NCBI RefSeq assembly: GCF_013839445.1
Contig: NZ_JACDIT010000001.1
Span: 1,653,935 to 1,717,934 of the forward strand
Direction of reading: 5' to 3'
Origin: Chthonobacter albigriseus
GTDB taxonomy: Bacteria > Pseudomonadota > Alphaproteobacteria > Rhizobiales > Pleomorphomonadaceae
Length of the DNA: 64,000 nt
Below are positions 61,278-64,000 of this stretch, piece by piece. The first letter of the stretch is position 1. Each line of letters starts with the position of its first letter. The notes under the pieces were generated by a model. The model had not been told where the DNA came from. It did no database searches and saw only the letters and a program-made list of their open reading frames with translations. The translations under genes were made by a program, and so were the position numbers.

Positions 61278-62271
61278 GCGTGCGCCGGAAGATCCGCCGA
61301 GCCAGCCGGGCCATTCCTGGCGGTTCACGCCGGTGCGAGCCTATGCGTCCGGGTTCCGTGAGGCCGCCCGGCGAATCCGACTTTTGGCGTGGATCGTTCC
61401 GCTCGTCGTCGGCGTATTCCTTGTGGCCTCGCTGGTTCCGCAGAGCCGGTCCTTTGTGATCACCGTCGAGACCGGCGGCCTGTCCCTGGTCGTCACCAAG
61501 TCAGCCTTGTCGAATTGGCTGTTCCCGCAAGCGCATGTCTGCCTGCGCCGCGAGGCCAACCTGGAATCTGCTCCAGCGAGCGGGATCGCCGAATGCGATT
61601 CCAGGGCCTACGAGGTCCGGAAGGCGTCGGACCTGAACGTGGCTTGGACCCCCGGGACCGAACTGCGGATCACCCGTGGCGGTGAGACTGCGTCGCTCCG
61701 GATCGAGATCCGGCCCGGCGAAGCCCCGCCGACGACAGCCTCCTTCCTGCAGGGTGAACCCGCGACGCCCGTCGAGATCCCCCTGCCGGTTGGCTCCTTC
61801 ATCGTGGTCAAGGGTGGCGACTGGCCCGACAACGGCCCTCTCGGCTTCTACGGTTTCGCCGTGCTGGGTTCCAAGCCTTCACCGGGATCCCGTTCGCATC
61901 TGATCTCCGGGCGCTACGAGATCCGGGAGACCCTTTTCCTGCGTTCGAACCCGATCGCCGTGGCCGGCAGCAGCTTCTTCGCGGGAGACCAGGTGTCCGT
62001 TGTCTCCGCACAGGGGTCAAAGCCGCTGCCCGTTGAAGGGTTCATCGACGTCGCCGAAAACCAGAGGAACCGCGGTTTCGGTGTCATCGTCCATGCGGTG
62101 GCCACGAAGGGCCGCATGATGGTGGAGCGCAGTGGTGCCGAGACCGCCTACATCACCAGCCGCTGGTTCGAGCGGGCCGCCAACGATCCGATCATCATCG
62201 GCGCCGCGGTTCTTCTCGGACTGCTGATGAGTGTGGTCGAGCTCTTTACGCGGTTGCGGTCGATCGGTTGA
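61264..62271 (+). CDS. Two-TM protein with large periplasmic domain, unknown function
   Basis: Not recognised. From the GTG that overlaps the previous gene (335 residues), a Pro-rich cytoplasmic start is followed by one helix (about 38-58, LLAWIVPLVVGVFLVASLV), about 240 residues of predicted beta-rich periplasmic sequence with a cysteine pair (HVCLRRE, IAECDSR), and a C-terminal helix (about 304-325, PIIIGAAVLLGLLMSVVEL). An ATG 30 bases upstream (in the same frame) is an alternative. Topology suggests both ends in the cytoplasm. Its overlap with the secreted protein gene implies they act together at the inner membrane. Confidence 0.75.
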   Translation: MSPAERAPEDPPSQPGHSWRFTPVRAYASGFREAARRIRLLAWIVPLVVGVFLVASLVPQSRSFVITVETGGLSLVVTKSALSNWLFPQAHVCLRREANLESAPASGIAECDSRAYEVRKASDLNVAWTPGTELRITRGGETASLRIEIRPGEAPPTTASFLQGEPATPVEIPLPVGSFIVVKGGDWPDNGPLGFYGFAVLGSKPSPGSRSHLISGRYEIRETLFLRSNPIAVAGSSFFAGDQVSVVSAQGSKPLPVEGFIDVAENQRNRGFGVIVHAVATKGRMMVERSGAETAYITSRWFERAANDPIIIGAAVLLGLLMSVVELFTRLRSIG

Positions 62272-62317
62272 CGGGTGCCGCCAAGCTGCCCACCGTATTG
62301 GCGCCCGGCGGGTGCGC

Positions 62318-64000
62318 TCACTGGAAGTTGCGGCCTTTCGGCATGACTCGGGCGGTGCTGGTGGCGACCTTCTGGAGGTCGTCGGTGATCTCCGGGATTT
62401 CCTTGAGGAGGTGGACCATCCGGGGGCGGACCTTGTCGTCGCGACTCTCCTGGATGGGGCGCTTCACCTCGTCGGCGCGGGCGAGCGCGTCGAAGCCGCC
62501 GAAGTCGGCGGAGAGGCGCGACAGCATGGCGGTCTCGTCGGCCATCTCCTCCACCACCACGTGGATCACGCCGGCCTCCCGCTGCAGCCGCCCGCGGGCG
62601 CGCACGAAGCGGGCGCCGATCACCGTGCCGCGCAGCCGCTCGAACACCTTCGGCCAGACGATCAGGTTGGCGACGCCCGTCTCGTCCTCGATCGTCATGA
62701 AGATGACGCCCTTGGCCGATCCCGGCCGTTGCCGCACCAGGACGAGGCCCGCCACGTCGACGGTCCGTCCGGCGGCGAGCACGGCGAGCCGCTCGTTGGG
62801 CGCCACGCGCTTGGCGTCGAGCAGCGGCCGCACGAAGGAGACCGGGTGCCCCTTCAGCGACAAGGACAGGAACCGGTAGTCGTTGACCACGTGCTCGCCG
62901 AGCGGCATCGGCGGCAGATGGACGTCGGGCTCCCGCTTCGGGCCGGCGGGGGCTGCGACGGCGAACAGCGGCAGCGTCTCCTCGTCGCCGGTGCGCCCCA
63001 GGCCGCGTGCCGCCCACAGGGCGGTCCGCCGGTCGAGGCCGATCGAGCGGAAGCAGTCCGCGTCCGCCAGTCGCTCCAGCACCGCCTTCGGCAGGCCCGT
63101 CCGCAGCCAGACGTCGCGCAGGGAATCGTAGCCCGCCCCGCGCCGCTCCACGACGAGGTGCATGTCGGCCTCCCGCACGCCCTTGATCTGCCGGAAGCCG
63201 AGCCGCACCGCGTGGCTGGACCAGATCGCCCCCTTCATGGCGCGATGGCGGGCGTGCACCCGGTCGGCGGCGTGGCCATCGCGCTCCAGGGCGTTGTCCC
63301 AGTCGGAGCAGTTGACGTCGACCGGCCGGATCTCCACGCCATGGTCCTGCGCGTCGCGCACGATCTGCGCCGGGGCGTAGAAGCCCATCGGCTGGGCATT
63401 CAGCAGCGCGGCGCAGAACACGTCGGGATAGTGGCACTTCAGCCAGGACGAGGCGTAGACCAGGAGCGCGAAGCTCGCCGCGTGGCTTTCCGGAAAGCCG
63501 TATTCGCCGAAGCCCTCGATCTGGCGGAAGCAGCGCTCGGCAAAATCGCGGTCGTAGCCGCGCGCCGCCATGCCCTCGATCATCTTCTGCTGGAACGAGC
63601 CGATGGTGCCCACCTTGCGGAAGGTGGCCATCGCCCGCCGGAGCTTGTCGGCTTCCGACGGCGTGAAGCCGGCCGCGACGATGGCGATCCGCATCGCCTG
63701 CTCCTGGAAGAGGGGCACGCCCATGGTCTTGCCGAGCACGGCTTCGAGCTCCGGCTTGGGGAAGGTCACCGGCTCCAGCCCCTGCCGCCGGCGGAGATAG
63801 GGATGCACCATGTCGCCCTGGATCGGCCCCGGCCGCACGATCGCCACCTCGATGACGAGGTCGTAGAACTTGCGCGGTTTCAGGCGCGGAAGCATCGTCA
63901 TCTGCGCCCGGCTCTCCACCTGGAACACGCCGATCGAATCGGCCCGGCAGAGCATGTCGTAGACGGCCGGGTCCTCCGCAGGGATGCTGGCGAGGCCGAG
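62318..64000 (-). CDS. dnaE2: Error-prone DNA polymerase DnaE2, C-terminal part (5' end outside window)
   Basis: Catalytic subunit of a translesion polymerase used with ImuA/ImuB in SOS mutagenesis. The frame runs off the right edge of the window, so the N-terminal PHP domain is not seen; about 561 residues are visible. Present: [115 protein letters not shown], and an OB domain with [20 protein letters not shown] near the end. [11 protein letters not shown] and [10 protein letters not shown] are DnaE2-type. imuA and imuB may lie upstream outside the window. Confidence 0.95.
   Translation of the reverse strand, partial: LGLASIPAEDPAVYDMLCRADSIGVFQVESRAQMTMLPRLKPRKFYDLVIEVAIVRPGPIQGDMVHPYLRRRQGLEPVTFPKPELEAVLGKTMGVPLFQEQAMRIAIVAAGFTPSEADKLRRAMATFRKVGTIGSFQQKMIEGMAARGYDRDFAERCFRQIEGFGEYGFPESHAASFALLVYASSWLKCHYPDVFCAALLNAQPMGFYAPAQIVRDAQDHGVEIRPVDVNCSDWDNALERDGHAADRVHARHRAMKGAIWSSHAVRLGFRQIKGVREADMHLVVERRGAGYDSLRDVWLRTGLPKAVLERLADADCFRSIGLDRRTALWAARGLGRTGDEETLPLFAVAAPAGPKREPDVHLPPMPLGEHVVNDYRFLSLSLKGHPVSFVRPLLDAKRVAPNERLAVLAAGRTVDVAGLVLVRQRPGSAKGVIFMTIEDETGVANLIVWPKVFERLRGTVIGARFVRARGRLQREAGVIHVVVEEMADETAMLSRLSADFGGFDALARADEVKRPIQESRDDKVRPRMVHLLKEIPEITDDLQKVATSTARVMPKGRNFQ

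Overview
The window is GC-rich, densely packed chromosomal DNA from an alphaproteobacterium, most likely of the order Hyphomicrobiales (Rhizobiales). I base this on gene order: rplU-rpmA-GNAT-obgE-proB-proA-nadD-rsfS-rlmH-envC-ctpA-yibQ-rppH, an F1-only atpHAGDC operon with the F0 genes elsewhere, an orphan CenR/OtpR-type regulator beside a cyclic-nucleotide-binding protein and xthA, and a CtrA-type box upstream of ftsK. I cannot name the genus. No phage, insertion sequence, CRISPR array or rRNA gene was seen. The window cuts into kdpB at its left end and dnaE2 at its right end.

Layout. 1-5.4 kb: potassium-transport operon end kdpB(partial)-kdpC-kdpD-kdpE. 5.6 kb: tRNA-Ser(CGA) on the minus strand. 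5.9-13.7 kb: ribosomal proteins L21/L27, two GNAT acetyltransferases, ObgE, proline synthesis (proB, proA), NAD synthesis (nadD) and ribosome factors (rsfS, rlmH). 13.7-19.5 kb: an envelope block (EnvC-like activator, CtpA protease, YibQ-like deacetylase fold), two tandem RppH-type Nudix hydrolases and a small secreted FlhE-like protein. 19.5-24.7 kb: atpHAGDC, minus strand. 24.8-30.8 kb: priA, pdxY, a DUF429 protein, a beta-carbonic anhydrase and leuB. 31-38.8 kb: an M16 peptidase pair, xthA, cNMP-binding protein, CenR-like regulator, L,D-transpeptidase, a UbiH-type hydroxylase and tesB.

38.8-41.6 kb is a nitrogen-control locus, glnK-amtB-glnK, with a sigma-54-like promoter and palindromes ahead of the first glnK. 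41.7-46.7 kb holds an aminotransferase-ftsK operon behind an exact TTAA-N7-TTAA box, then lolA. 46.9-57.5 kb is metabolic: a GH3 glycosidase coupled to a Tat-exported DUF1501 protein, a fused indolepyruvate oxidoreductase, a DUF1028 protein, leuC and a GNAT protein. 57.9 kb: yciB. 62.3-64 kb: dnaE2, partial.

The least explained stretch is 58.7-62.3 kb, between yciB and dnaE2. It carries four genes with no family I recognise beyond fold hints: a secreted HEAT-like protein gene broken by one in-frame TAG, a secreted trypsin-like protein with a complete His-Asp-Ser arrangement, another secreted Cys-rich protein whose 3' part is strikingly AT-rich, and a two-TM protein with a large periplasmic domain. 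This is the best candidate for an undescribed envelope system in the window.
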